From NCBI GenBank assembly GCA_035610835.1, contig CM069448.1:27615905-27679904 (forward strand): DNA of 64,000 nucleotides, in the 5' to 3' direction. The DNA is from Ophiura sarsii (taxonomy: Eukaryota > Echinodermata > Ophiuroidea > Amphilepidida > Ophiuridae). The notes beneath the pieces are model-generated. The model did no database searches and was not told where the DNA came from. It saw nothing but the letters and a program-made list of their open reading frames with translations. Positions 20,440 to 30,536 of the stretch are shown here, piece after piece. How positions within the stretch are numbered: the first letter of the stretch is position 1; every line of letters starts with the position of its first letter. A program made the translations under genes and the position numbers.

Positions 20440-21850
20440 AAACCGTTCCTGAAGCCATGTTGTTAAGTTTGATTGATAATCAGTGAAACTAATTTGCGCG
20501 TAGCGCGCCAAAAATGTCTATTTTAACACTAAAAAGGTCCAGAAAACGTTTCTGAAGCCATCTTGTTCCAATTGAATAACAGTATAACAATAATTGGCGC
20601 GGAGCGCGCAAAAATTTGCTATATATGTAAAAATAAAGGTTTAGAAAAACGTTCTTGAAGCCATCTCGTTAAGCCTAAATAATAAATAATCAGTGGAACT
20701 AGCCAAAATGTCTATTTTAACACTAAAAAGTGTCAGAAAACGTTTATGAAGCCATCTTGTTGAAATTGAATAACACAAAATAAAATAAAAATTCCCGCGG
20801 AGCGCGAAAAATTTGGGTATTGTAAAAATAAAGGTTTAAAAAAGCGTTTCTGAAGCTATCTTGTTAAGCTTGAATAATAAATAATCAGTGAAACTAATAC
20901 GCGCGTAGCGCGCAAAAAAATGTCTATTTTAACAATAAAAGGTCCAGAAAACGTTTCTGAAGTCATCTTGTTCAAATTGAATAAAAAAATATTTAAAAAA
21001 AATGGCTATTGTAAAAAGAAAGGTTAAAAAACCGTTCCTGAAACTATCTTGTTAAGCATGAATAATAAAACATTCCAACTAATTCGCGCGTAGCGCGCAA
21101 AAATTGGTTCTTTTTACACTGAAATGGTCCTGAAAACGTTCCTGAAGCAATCATGTTAAGTTTGAATAATAAAACATTGAAAATAATTTGTGCAAAAACT
21201 GGTTATTTTAACACTAAAGTGGTCCTGAAAAACGTTCATAGAGCCATTTTGTTTAAGCTTGAATAATAAAAAAGTGAAACCAATTGGCTCGAAACGCGCA
21301 AAAATGTCTAGTTTGCTAACTAAAATGGTCCAGAAAATGTTCTTGAAACATGTTGCAACGTTGTTATAAAGCTGGAGCGCGCAAAAAAAATGCTATTTTA
21401 ACACTAAAAAGCTCCAGAAAAACGTTCCTGAGCGTACAAATTGTCAGTTTTTTAAAACTAAAATGGTCCAGATAAGCCATCTTTTTATAACTTGAATAAA
21501 GAAACATTGAATCTAACTCGGGCGAAGCGCGCCAACATTTCTAGTTTTTTCCCCTAAAAAGTGGTCCAGAAAACGTTCCTGAAACCATGTTGTTAAGCTT
21601 GAATAGCAGTGGCGTATACGGTATAGGTAGGTTATTCATTTGGGGAAGGGGCGAGAAATGAAAATGAACCGACAAGACTTTTCTGAGCCAAGAAATGCGC
21701 GCGTAGCGCGCGACATTTTTCGACTTTACACCTATTTTTGGCACGATCGAGGTACATTTTGGCTCTAAACAAGCTTGTAGCAAAGAATGTTGCACTTTGG
21801 GACACATTATGCAAGCGTAGCGCGCGAAATTTTTTCATCTGTGTACTTTT
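20440..21850 (+). repeat. Degenerate ~100-bp tandem repeat with GCGCGTAGCGCGC
   Basis: About ten units, each with a near-palindrome GCGCGTAGCGCGC or GCGCGGAGCGCGC (near 20,489, 20,593, 20,796, 20,900, 21,084, 21,367, 21,513, 21,698, 21,812), then AAAAATGTCTATTTTAACAC, AAAGGTCCAGAAAACGTT, CTGAAGCCATCTTGTT and AAGCTTGAATAATAAA. Spacing is irregular and the last units belong to a related but different sequence. The GC-rich palindromes stand out in AT-rich surroundings. Confidence 0.75.
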
Positions 21851-21901
21851 GACCATCATAATTCCATGAATCCTGTGGTCAAATGAACCGACGTCAATAT
21901 C

Positions 21902-21946
21902 GGGGGGGGGGGGGGGGGGGGGGGGGGCGATCGCCCCCCCCCCCCC
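21902..21946. repeat. 26 G / 13 C palindromic tract
   Basis: 26 G, CGATCG, 13 C: a perfect palindrome of at least 32 bp that could extrude as a hairpin. Flanked by GACGTCAATAT and ACATTTTGATAGAGGGCGCT. Confidence 0.8.
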
Positions 21947-22429
21947 ACATTTTGATAGAGGGCGCTCACACACCTATACAGAATACAGGGCCTTGATGAA
22001 AGGCTAGGATGACCTAAAACTCTCCTTGCTATCAATATTTACTTTCGTTATAAAACACTCACATGGTTCAGAGACGTAGAGAAAAAGTGAGAGACACTAA
22101 TAAAAGCTCCCGGCCTCTCCTTTTCCCTCCCAATTAGGGGGCTACAGAACTGAACTGAGTGGATTTTATGACAAAAATAGAGTCTTAGGAACTGATTTTT
22201 TTTCTTCAAAAAGGTAGGTCTTGAGAACTGGCCTATGGTTCAATTTTGATCAGCAAGAACGCAAATTTGCGATTTGTTTTGGGCTTAAGAACGCAAAATG
22301 TTCGACGAATTGGGGTTTGGAATGCAAAATTTCGCGATTTTTGAATTTTCTATCAAATTGGAGTCTCAAAAGGGGCTCAAAAAGGGGCTCATAAGAACTA
22401 GCAGCAGAGGGGTCTTCAGCGCGGCATAT

Positions 22430-22560
22430 ACCTTATTATATCTATACCCTGGCTCCTCCTCCCCCTCCCTTCCTCCGCTCCCCTCCCCTCCTCCTCTCCC
22501 CTCCCTTTTCTCCCCTCTTTTATTTTTACCCTCTGGGGCCCGGGGGGCTTGAGCCCCCAA
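22430..22560 (+). repeat. Polypyrimidine tract
   Basis: CTCCTCCCCCTCCCTTCC-type sequence for about 90 bp, then CCCGGGGGGCTTGAGCCCCC. The related purine tracts near 40,270 and 32,700 show that such tracts follow poly-G elements repeatedly. Confidence 0.6.
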
Positions 22561-22683
22561 AGCCCCACCCCCTGGGCACGCGCCTGGTATGACGGCGCAC
22601 CCGTTTCCACCTTACCGTCTAATAAAAAAAACCAGAGTCCAAACAATTAGTAAAAGAATGTGGCGTACCCAGGGGGAGGGGCC

Positions 22684-23170
22684 CGGGGGGCCCAGTCAAA
22701 CATAATAGTGTACACAGGCGTGACCAAAAAAAACGCGTAAAAAGGGGTGTTTTTTCAGTGTTGGACGCGTCACGCGAGTGACGCGTTAAGGGTATCAAAA
22801 ACGCTGATTTTCAAGAAAAAGCGTGGCTTAAAATACCTGTCGAACGTGTTTAGGGTAACTTGTTTTGTTCTCCGTTCCCAGAAGAATGTTATCCCCGTTT
22901 TTGCGATTTCTTTTGAGCGTCTCATTTCCAATTTGAGAACGCATATGTGTGTCACTCGTTTCTACAGCGTCATAATCGCAAATAGACAAAACTTGTTTAG
23001 GGGTCATATTCTGGCAAGAACTTGTTTAGGGGTCAAAATTTGCAAGGAAAGTGCGCTAAAAACTTGTTTAGGGGGTAATTTTGCTTGTAGGGTCAAACTT
23101 GTTTAGGGGGTGTCTGGAAAAAATTTGGTCACGCGTGTGTACACCATTATGTTTGACTGGCCCCCCTGGG
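22684..23170. mobile_element. TIR element with minisatellite core
   Basis: Inverted ends: GGGGGGCCCAGTCAAACATA then ATAGTGTACACAGGCGTGACC on the left; GGTCACGCGTGTGTACAC then ATTATGTTTGACTGGCCCCC on the right, about 45 bp each. Inside, 22,990-23,110 has four copies of AACTTGTTTAGGGG(G)T spaced 30-50 bp. Both ends fuse into G/C runs of the poly-G family, so it may be a variant of that family. Confidence 0.65.
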
Positions 23171-23174
23171 GGGA

Positions 23175-23375
23175 GGGGGTAGATTTGCGTATTTGACCAT
23201 GCGTTTTTTGGCCGGTTTTGTGCTGAGACTAATATTAGTCTCAGGTTTTGTGGACAACCTATCGCCCCCCACCCCACTTATCAAGATTTCAGCTGCTGAC
23301 GGAAAATCATGCCTTTCGTCGGTACAACTATAATGGTCGTGCCCCCCAGTTTCCAAAAGCTGGGTACGCCACTGG
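23175..23375 (-). mobile_element. Poly-G family element, minus orientation and plus tail
   Basis: Reverse complement contains CGATAGGTTGTCCACAAAAC, GGCCAAAAAACGCATGGTCA and AATACGCAAATCTA as at 6,520-6,590. Right after it the plus strand ends CAAAAGCTGGGTACGCCACTGG, the family's usual terminus. It contains a small TGAGACTAATATTAGTCTCA palindrome near 23,224. Confidence 0.6.
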
Positions 23376-23748
23376 TGTGTGCCGCCGTTCGCACCCATTT
23401 TTCACACGGCAAGGCCGGGCCGCCCAGAGCTCACACGTACACAGATACAGGAAAATTTTAGGGGGGGGGGGGCCCAAAATATGAAATTTTGCCGGTACCA
23501 TCCAAGCGGTGCGCAGCCGGTGGCCACCCAAGCGGGCGCAGCACCGCCCTCCGAGCTATGCTCGGACAGGGGGGTGTCTGAAGGGGGATGTGCCCCCCTC
23601 AGAAGTAGAAAATTTTACAATTTTCGAACTCATTTGGTGCGATCTGGTGTATACTTTTGACCAACATTTTATCGAAAAGCCACCTCTTCATTTCCAATAA
23701 ATATTTTGTTTTTTATCAATGCACGAAAGAAGTTGAGCATATTATACT

Positions 23749-25832
23749 ACGGTGGCCCTGAAGGGTCATGACGAGTTAACCAGATGATGACATGACGAGA
23801 TAAATGACTACATATTTGCAAGATGACTAGATAATTGACGAGATAATTGCGAGACAATTTACAGATGACGTGATAATTGACGAGATAATTGCGAGATAAT
23901 TTACAGATGACGTGATAATTGATGAGATGACGAGATAAATTACAGATGACGTGATAATTGACGAGATAATTGCGAGATAATTTACAGATGACGTGATAAT
24001 TGACGAGATAATTATCACGTCATCTGTAAATTATCTCGCAATTATGTAGTCAATTATCACGTCATCTGTAAATTATCTCGTAATTATGTAGTCAATTATC
24101 ACGTCATCTGTAAATTATCTCGCAATTATCTCGTCAACTATCACGTCATCTGTAAATTATCTCGTCATCTCGTCAATTATCACGTCATCTGTAAATTATC
24201 TCGCAATTATCTCGTCAATTATCACGTCATCTGTAAATTATCTCGCAATTATGTAGTCAATTATCACGTCATCTGTAAATTATCTCGTAATTATGTAGTC
24301 AATTATCACGTCATCTGTAAATTATCTCGCAATTATCTCGTCAACTATCACGTCATCTGTAAATTATCTCGTCATCTCGTCAATTATCACGTCATCTGTA
24401 AATTATCTCGCAATTATCTCGTCAATTATCACGTCATCTGTAAATTATCTCGCAATTATGTAGTCAATTATCACGTCATCTGTAAATTATCTCGTCATCT
24501 CGACAATTATCACGTCATCTGTAAATTATCTCGCAATTATGTAGTCAATTATCACGTCATCTGTAAATTATCTCGCAATTATGTAGTCAATTATCACGTC
24601 ATCTGTAAATTATCTCGTCATCTCGACAATTATCACGTCATCTGTAAATTATCTCGCAATTATGTAGTCAATTATCACGTCATCTGTAAATTATCTCGCA
24701 ATTATGAAGTCAATTATCACGTCATCTGTAAATTATCTCGCAATTATGTAGTCAATTATCACGTCATCTGTAAATTATCTCGTCATCTCGTCAATTATCA
24801 CGTCATCTGTAAATTATCTCGCAATTATGTAGTCAATTATCACGTTATCTGTAAATTATCTCGCAATTATGTAGTCAATTATCACGTCATCTGTAAATTA
24901 TCTCGCAATTATGTAGTCAATTATCACGTCATCTGTAAATTATCTCGTCATCTCGACAATTATCACGTCATCTGTAAATTATCTCGCAATTATGTAGTCA
25001 ATTATCACGTCATCTGTAAATTATCTCGCAATTATGTAGTCAATTATCACGTCATCTGTAAATTATCTCGCAATTATGTAGTCAATTATCACGTCATCTG
25101 TAAATTATCTCGTCATCTTGACAATTATCACGTCATCTGTAAATTATCTCGCAATTATGTAGTCAATTATCACGTCATCTGTAAATTATCTCGCAATTAT
25201 GTAGTCAATTATCACGTCATCTGTAAATTATCTCGCAATTATGTAGTCAATTATCACGTCATCTGTAAATTATCTCGCAAATTATGTAGTCAATTATCAC
25301 GTCATCTGTAAATTATCTCGCAATTATGTAGTCAATTATTACGTCATCTGTAAATTATCTCGTCATCTCGACAATTATCACGTCATCTGTAAATTATCTC
25401 GCAATTATGTAGTCAATTATCACGTCATCTGTAAATTATCTCGCAATTATGTAGTCAATTATCACGTCATCTGTAAATTATCTCGCAATTATCTCGTCAA
25501 CTATCACGTCATCTGTAAATTATCTCGTCATCTCGTCAATTATCACGTCATCTGTAAATTATCTCGCAATTATCTCGTCAATTATCACGTCATCTGTAAA
25601 TTATCTCGCAATTATCTCTTCAATTATCACGTCATCTGTAATTTATCTCGTCATCTCGTCAATTATCACGTCATCTGTAAATTATCTCGCAATTATCTCG
25701 TCAATTATCACGTCATCTGTAAATTATCTCGCAATTATCTCGTCAATTATCTAGTCATCTTGCAAATATGTAGTCATTTATCTCGTCATGTCATCATCTG
25801 GTTAACTCGTCATGACCCTTCAGGGCCACCGT
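23749..25832. mobile_element. 2.08-kb fold-back element whose body is a 42-bp satellite
   Basis: The ends are ACGGTGGCCCTGAAGGGTCA and its exact reverse complement. Inverted similarity runs about 263 bp inward from each end with only about three mismatches. It is flanked by a perfect 8-bp duplication, ATTATACT (23,741-23,748 and 25,833-25,840). The uninterrupted target, with a single ATTATACT, is present at about 26,056-26,063 and, inverted, near 40,683. The body is a tandem array of ATTATCACGTCATCTGTAAA plus TTATCTCGCAATTATGTAGT (42 bp). No ORF. Eight-base duplications occur in hAT, P, Merlin and Zisupton elements, but the termini match none clearly. Confidence 0.9.
23828..25765. repeat. 42-bp satellite array with a strand switch at ~24,010
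   Basis: From 23,828 to about 24,010 the units read GATAATTGACGAGATAATTG (about 5-6 partial units); from 24,010 to 25,765 they read in the opposite orientation, about 40 units. The switch point is the palindrome GATAATTATC-like sequence near 24,010. Variant words (TCTCGTC, TATGTAGTC, CATCTCGACAA) define subtypes that recur in order, so the right part grew by block duplication. Confidence 0.9.
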
Positions 25833-26195
25833 ATTATACTGATATATTTTTGATTTAAGTATAAATTATTTGAAAGCTCGAACAGGGGGAGTCTGAGGGG
25901 GGATGTGCCCCCCTCAGAAGTAGAATTTTTTTCAATTTTCGAACTCATTTGGTGCGATCTGGTGTATACTTTTGACCAACATTTTATCGAAAAGCCACCT
26001 CTTCATTTCCAATAAATATTTGTTTTTTTATCAATGCACGAAAGAAGTTGAGCATATTATACTGATATATTTTTGATTTAAGTATAGATCATTTAAAAGC
26101 TCGAACAGGGGGGAGTCTGAGGGGGATGTGCCCCCCCCCCCTCAGAAGTAGATTTTGTTGCAATTTTCGAACTCATTTGGTGCGATCTGGTCTGG

Positions 26196-26762
26196 AGTTT
26201 TAGAAATCACCCAGAAGTGAAGGAGCCAGAAACTTCATTTTGATATGTGATCCTTCAGACATCTTTACATAGTACCTGTGCAAAGTCACACATTTCTCCC
26301 ACTTTTTATTACCTGTCCACAGACCGCCATTGTAGAGATCCTCCGATTGACCGCCATTGATTGATCCTCAGTTTGCCTCAGATTGTGTTATTCCCAAAAC
26401 AGCAACAAATAGTTTAAAGTGTTGACAGAAAGGGTCAAAGGTCATGTAGGGGTCATCAGATGTCAATCTGTGTACACCCCATGTTACCCATAGTATTATT
26501 GTCACCAAGCTTGTTTGTAATGACCTTTGACCCTTTTCTGTCAAAACTTTAATTGCTGTTTTTGGGAATAACACAATCTGAGGCAATCTGAGAATCAATC
26601 AATGGCGGTCAATCTGAGGATCTCTACAATGGCAGTCTGTGGACAGGTAAAAAATGTAGGAGAAATGTGTGACTTTGCACAGGGACTTTGTAAAGATGTC
26701 TGAAGGATCACGCATCCAAATGAAGTTTCTGGCTCCTTCACTTCTGGGTGATTTCTAAAACT
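26196..26762. mobile_element. 567-bp palindromic element
   Basis: Arms of about 250 bp: 26,196-26,445 and 26,515-26,762. Ends AGTTTTAGAAATCACCCAGA and its complement. Shared internal blocks include GTGAAGGAGCCAGAAACTTC, AGTCACACATTTCTCC, AGACCGCCATTG and TTGTGTTATTCCCAAAAACAG. The short core (TGTACACCCCATGTTACCC) is the loop. Each arm carries GGTCAAAGGTCA or its complement. Interrupts unit 3 of the host repeat; no clean target duplication was found. Confidence 0.8.
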
Positions 26763-27465
26763 TTATGATACCCCCTCGTACAGCTGATCTAAGAGGCATT
26801 TGTGGACAAATCTATATCTTTAAACTTTATAATCAAACAAAGTATAAAGCCATTCTCTTTTTTTTACCAGTTCTCAATTGTTTAACCAGGTACACTGTTT
26901 TGTTAAACCAACCTTTTAAAATTGGATTAATATCAATGGTGCAAATTGGTATAGGCTCTTGAACCACCCTGGGGGGTGGTACGCGTATGGGGACTATATT
27001 GAGTGAATAAAATATTGGTTAATTCTTGAATTGGTCCATCAATTGACCTTCAACATAAGGGTAAATAAAAACTTGACCATGGTTTTATAATAGTGAAGAA
27101 AGAAAGAAGGGTATCCATATAGAACAGTGTCCTCCATCATATAAAAATATGCAAATACTTTTATGAGCAATCTTTTCTTCTAGGGTCAATGGAGCAAGAA
27201 GAGAACATGGTCATTTATTTATCAGTGACCTTCTTTCATTCAACAAAAGGTTGTTGGATGGATGGATGATCAGGAAACCCAGTTAATCCAGGTATTATAT
27301 AGCTGGGGGGAGACACAAATGTGGTGGGGTTGCCGCGAAAAGTTTGGTTTGCTTGAAATTAGTGTTCTGAATTAGACATTTCAGACAAATGTTAAGCTAA
27401 TTTTAAGTAATTTTGACATTAAAACATGGAGGGACAAAATTGGGTGGGGCTTGAGCTGATGGGGT
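26763..27465. other. No gene seen
   Basis: AT-rich unique-looking sequence. A short GGATGGATGGAT run lies near 27,257. Confidence 0.4.

Positions 27466-27508
<43 letters not shown>
27466..27508 (+). repeat. Longest poly-G tract (43 G)
   Basis: 43 consecutive G after GGGTGGGGCTTGAGCTGATGGGGT. Long pure G runs are expected to fold into quadruplexes and are hard to sequence, so the exact length is uncertain. Confidence 0.8.
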
Positions 27509-27509
<1 letters not shown>

Positions 27510-28303
27510 GAAGGTCGTGCCGCCACTGATGGGTATTCATGTCTGAATTCTAATTGCAAATTTAGAAGAAAAAACAAATCTGACCATGAAGGATGGAACA
27601 TCCAGGACCTCATAACCCACATTTTCGCATTTTTTGGATTAATATGATATTATGAGATTTCAATTGCCAACTAGGCTAAGATACTGACTTGTGTAAGATA
27701 TTCGTGTTTTTTTAAATTTAAACAAGATCACTGAACTGATAAAGAATTGACAAAATATTAATAGGTCTTACAATTGGAAGGAATACTAGTATAGGCCTAC
27801 AACAAGACCCTTCAAAAACTCATCAAAACAAACAAACAAATAATAACACATAAACCAAACCAAAATGCAGCGAATGCTTTTCAAAATAAATTGATATAAA
27901 CTGCAATGAAATGACAAATGCATGAAACCCTTTCTTCGGATAACACTCTAATTCAAAACTGTCATTTTAATTTATGATTTTTAATATTCACAAACCTGAA
28001 GCACACCATACCAGTTATATTTGGGATATATATAATCAGTGTTGCTTTATCAGAAAGGCCATTTTCACACTTATAGTAAAGTAGCCAAATTTATGAAGGT
28101 AAATTGATGGTGAAATGTAGCTCAATTATGCCATAGTTGGCCCAATTGGTGATGATAAGTCGCCACATTTGTGATGAAAGTAATTTAATTTGTATTAAAT
28201 AGCCCAATTTATGGTGAAAAATAGCCCAATTTATATGAAGTAACCACCATTCAAAAAGAAGCCCAATTGTGCCATTATTTTATATGAGTGTCAACAACAC
28301 ACT
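27509..28303. other. No gene seen; AGCCCAATT-type short repeat at the end
   Basis: At 28,080-28,270 the words TAGCCAAATTTATG, TAGCTCAATTATGCC, GGCCCAATTGGTGATG and TAGCCCAATTTATG follow each other every 25-40 bp, a degenerate minisatellite that runs into the assembly gap. It resembles the AGCCCAAT words at 5,825-6,175. Confidence 0.5.
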
Positions 28304-28403
28304 NNNNNNNNNNNNNNNNNNNNNNNNNNNNNNNNNNNNNNNNNNNNNNNNNNNNNNNNNNNNNNNNNNNNNNNNNNNNNNNNNNNNNNNNNNNNNNNNN
28401 NNN
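28304..28403. other. Assembly gap (100 N)
   Basis: Exactly 100 N, the usual placeholder for a gap of unknown size. Flanked by a degenerate minisatellite on the left and a compound inverted repeat on the right, which may explain why assembly failed. Confidence 0.98.
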
Positions 28404-28490
28404 TACTTTTTGTGAGCAGTTTATATTATGAGACATTTAGGGCGGGGCTTGATTCGTTTGAATAATGAAACATTCAGTGCGCATGATCAT

Positions 28491-29096
28491 TGCGTTAACG
28501 CCCCCTACACAAAGTCGCCGGCGTATGCGTTGTGCGTGTAACCCAGCGTTGCCATATGCGCGTGTGCTAAAGAACGCAATTAATTCGAAGCAAGAAGTTG
28601 GTAAACAGCTCGATGGATTCGCCGATTTTATAAAGGGGGAAAGTTGTTGTACGTTTAGAGAATAAAACATAGTTCTTAGCTGTTTTGCTATAGACGATGG
28701 TCTTATAATAGTGTATAGGCTGTACCATATTTGGAGTCGTGTATGGTCGCCGCAGGCGTCAATACACGACGACACAAATATGGTACAAATATGGTACAGC
28801 CTATACATTATAAGACCATCGTCTATAGCAAAACAGCTAAGAACTATGTTTTATTCTCATTCTAATATTTAGTTTATTAGTTATTAGTTATTTTGATCTT
28901 TTATCATAAAATAACGCAGTTTGTTAGATTTATTTTAAACAAACAACAACAAATTTCCCCCTTTATAAAATCGGCGAATCCAGCTGTTTTCCAACATCCT
29001 GCTTCAAATTAATCGCGTTATTTAGCACACCCGCACCTGTCATCGCTGCGTTATACCCACAACGCATACGGCGGCGACTTTGTGTAGGGGACGATG
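28491..29096. mobile_element. Compound inverted repeat / fold-back element
   Basis: Left arm 28,491-28,735 and right arm 28,777-29,096 are inverted copies sharing CCCCTACACAAAGTCGCCG, GCGTATGCGTTGTG, GTGTGCTAAA, GATTCGCCGATTTTATAAAG and the perfect-looking inner stem 28,658-28,732 / 28,786-28,858 (TAGTTCTTAGCTGTTTTGCT). The right arm has about 65 bp more, between its inner and outer halves. The loop (28,736-28,776) is itself a small hairpin, CGTGTATGG-CAATACACG. An ORF of 123 codons on the minus strand is a by-product. Non-autonomous DNA element, class unknown. Confidence 0.8.
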
Positions 29097-29100
29097 ACGC

Positions 29101-29345
29101 CAGTGGCGTAGCTCAGGGGGGGGGTGGAAATGCCCCCCCCCCTGATAGAAAAAAAACCATTTGTGCCCCAGCCCCTCTAAAAAAAATAAAAAGGAGAAAA
29201 AAAAATGAAAAATCGGAAAATAATGAAAAATCGGAAAAATAATGATAAAAGACCGAGATGGCGGGCGGTTATATATTGGTATATTCAGCCCAAATAGGCA
29301 TAGTACATGTACTGTGCGATTTTTGTTGACCGTGCGAAATTTTTT
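29101..29345 (+). mobile_element. Poly-G family element next to the inverted repeat
   Basis: CCAGTGGCGTAGCTCAGGGG with G9 then poly-C (29,133-29,142), a purine tract (AAAAGGAGAAAAAAAAATG), and GTGCGATTTTTGTTGACCGT near 29,317, the minisatellite word of 8,380-8,500. It separates the right arm from a third partial arm at 29,360-29,550. Confidence 0.55.
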
Positions 29346-29359
29346 GAACCTCATATATA

Positions 29360-29550
29360 ATAATGTTGTTTGATTATTATTTTTGTTGTTAAAATAAATC
29401 TAACAAACTGATTAAAGACCAAAATAACCAATAATCTAAATATGAATGAGAATCAAACAGTTCTTAGCTGTTTTGCTATATACGACTCCATGGTACAGCC
29501 TTTACATTATAAGACCATCGTATATAGTATTAGAACTATATTTTATTCTC
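29360..29550. mobile_element. Third partial arm of the 28.5-kb inverted repeat
   Basis: TGTTGTTAAAATAAATCTAA, CAAACTG, GACCAAAATAACCAATAAT, GTTCTTAGCTGTTTTGCTAT and CATTATAAGACCATCGTATA match the right arm at 28,777-28,930 in reverse complement. Its centre is shortened to ACTCCATGGTACAGCC, and the two sides (29,457-29,490 and 29,505-29,550) pair with each other. Confidence 0.7.
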
Positions 29551-29559
29551 TAAATACAA

Positions 29560-30455
29560 ATCTGATGTTGGTTTGTATACAGGGTGAGTCAAAATATTCA
29601 GGTCCCGTTTTTAGAAAATCACGACAAATACTTTTGTTAAAAATTAAACAATGTCTTCATTGCATATATGGGTACACTATAGCTACTTCTTTATACTTGA
29701 ATTTATACATGAAAGTGTTCCAAATATACCCCATTGTCCATTGTAGGCATTGTGAATACCAACACGCCATTGATTGACATTTCAAAATGCGTGAGTTAAA
29801 CTTTTGCATTCATAGAGGTACCTTGGAAAAGTGCACATATCTCCCGTATAGTTACGAAAGTCATGATGTACCGACAAAAAAATCGCAAAAATGACCCAAT
29901 TTTCTTCTTCTCGTCAGTAGCTGAAATATTGAAAAGTTGGGGGTAGCGATGGCATTGTCAACAATAGCTGAAAAAATCGCCTGGTAGAAATCGCAAATCT
30001 ACCCAGTCAGAAGTCAAGGCATGAAAATACCGTCTATGTTCGCCCCGGCCGCCAGTGAAGTGAGATTTCAAAAAAAACCCAAATAAAAATCGGATCATTT
30101 ACAACTCGCGATCAATTTTTGATCATCTTAGGCTCATTTTGAAGGGGAAGTCCTATTTATGTAAGATGTCATTTCCGATTTAATAAAAAAAACACGATTT
30201 TTGTTACTATCTTTGAGTCGATAAAGATGCATTTTCAATGCGATCGTAAACATCGTATTTTTGATGATTTTTAGACGTCATAGCAAAAACTTTATGCACA
30301 AGAAATGTTCCTAACGTATTAAACTTGATCAAAAATATATTTATTTGTAATACATTTTTGGACAGGGGTCAGGGCCACGACTTTTATTCACCTACGGTAA
30401 AAATATACGCCATTTTCCAAACACACAGAGACTAAATCGTTTTTTCTAAAAAAAG
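29560..30455. other. No gene seen
   Basis: AT-rich. GACAGGGGTCAGGGCCACG near 30,361 recurs near 30,737 (GACAGGGGTCAGCGCCACG), a dispersed repeat fragment. No open frame with a recognisable domain. Confidence 0.4.
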
Positions 30456-30536
30456 GTATTCAGCAGGATTCGAACCGAGGAGGGGAGAATCTATTAGATT
30501 ACTAGTCCATATTCGTAACCGCTCGGCCATAACTAC
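30456..30536 (-). tRNA. tRNA-Ser-like sequence (decayed or SINE head)
   Basis: On the minus strand: acceptor GTAGTTA pairs with TGAATAC at six of seven positions; D-arm TGGCCGAGCGGTTACG is serine/leucine-like (box A); the anticodon loop is CTAGTAA, anticodon AGT, which does not fit the Ser-type body (a Ser AGA gene would read CTAGAAA); a long variable arm follows; box B is GGTTCGAATCC. The T-stem has mismatches. Most likely a pseudogene or the head of a tRNA-derived SINE. Confidence 0.5.

Larger units (their letters stand above)
23440..26195 (+). repeat. Dispersed 'host' repeat in tandem, interrupted by fold-back elements
   Basis: Unit 1 covers 23,440-23,748 and resumes at 25,833; unit 2 is about 25,880-26,103 (224 bp); unit 3 starts at 26,104 and is cut at 26,195. 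Shared blocks: GATGTGCCCCCCTCAGAAGT, ATTTTCGAACTCATTTGGTG, CGATCTGGTGTATAC, CACGAAAGAAGTTGAGCATA, GAGCTCGAACAGG-like ends. An inverted copy is at 40,570-40,985. Unit 1 is broken by the satellite-bodied element and unit 3 by the 567-bp palindrome. Confidence 0.85.

Noticed and set aside
22298..22646. Pro/Gly-rich frames on both strands
   Set aside because: Created by the polypyrimidine tract; no gene evidence.
23827..24018. 63-codon minus-strand frame of IISSIITSSVNYLA repeats
   Set aside because: Product of the 42-bp satellite, not a gene.
23828..25765. CRISPR-like array
   Set aside because: The 42-bp units are contiguous with no unique spacers, and the setting is an animal genome.
28437..28808. 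123-codon minus-strand frame
   Set aside because: Covers the arm and loop of the inverted repeat; no domain.
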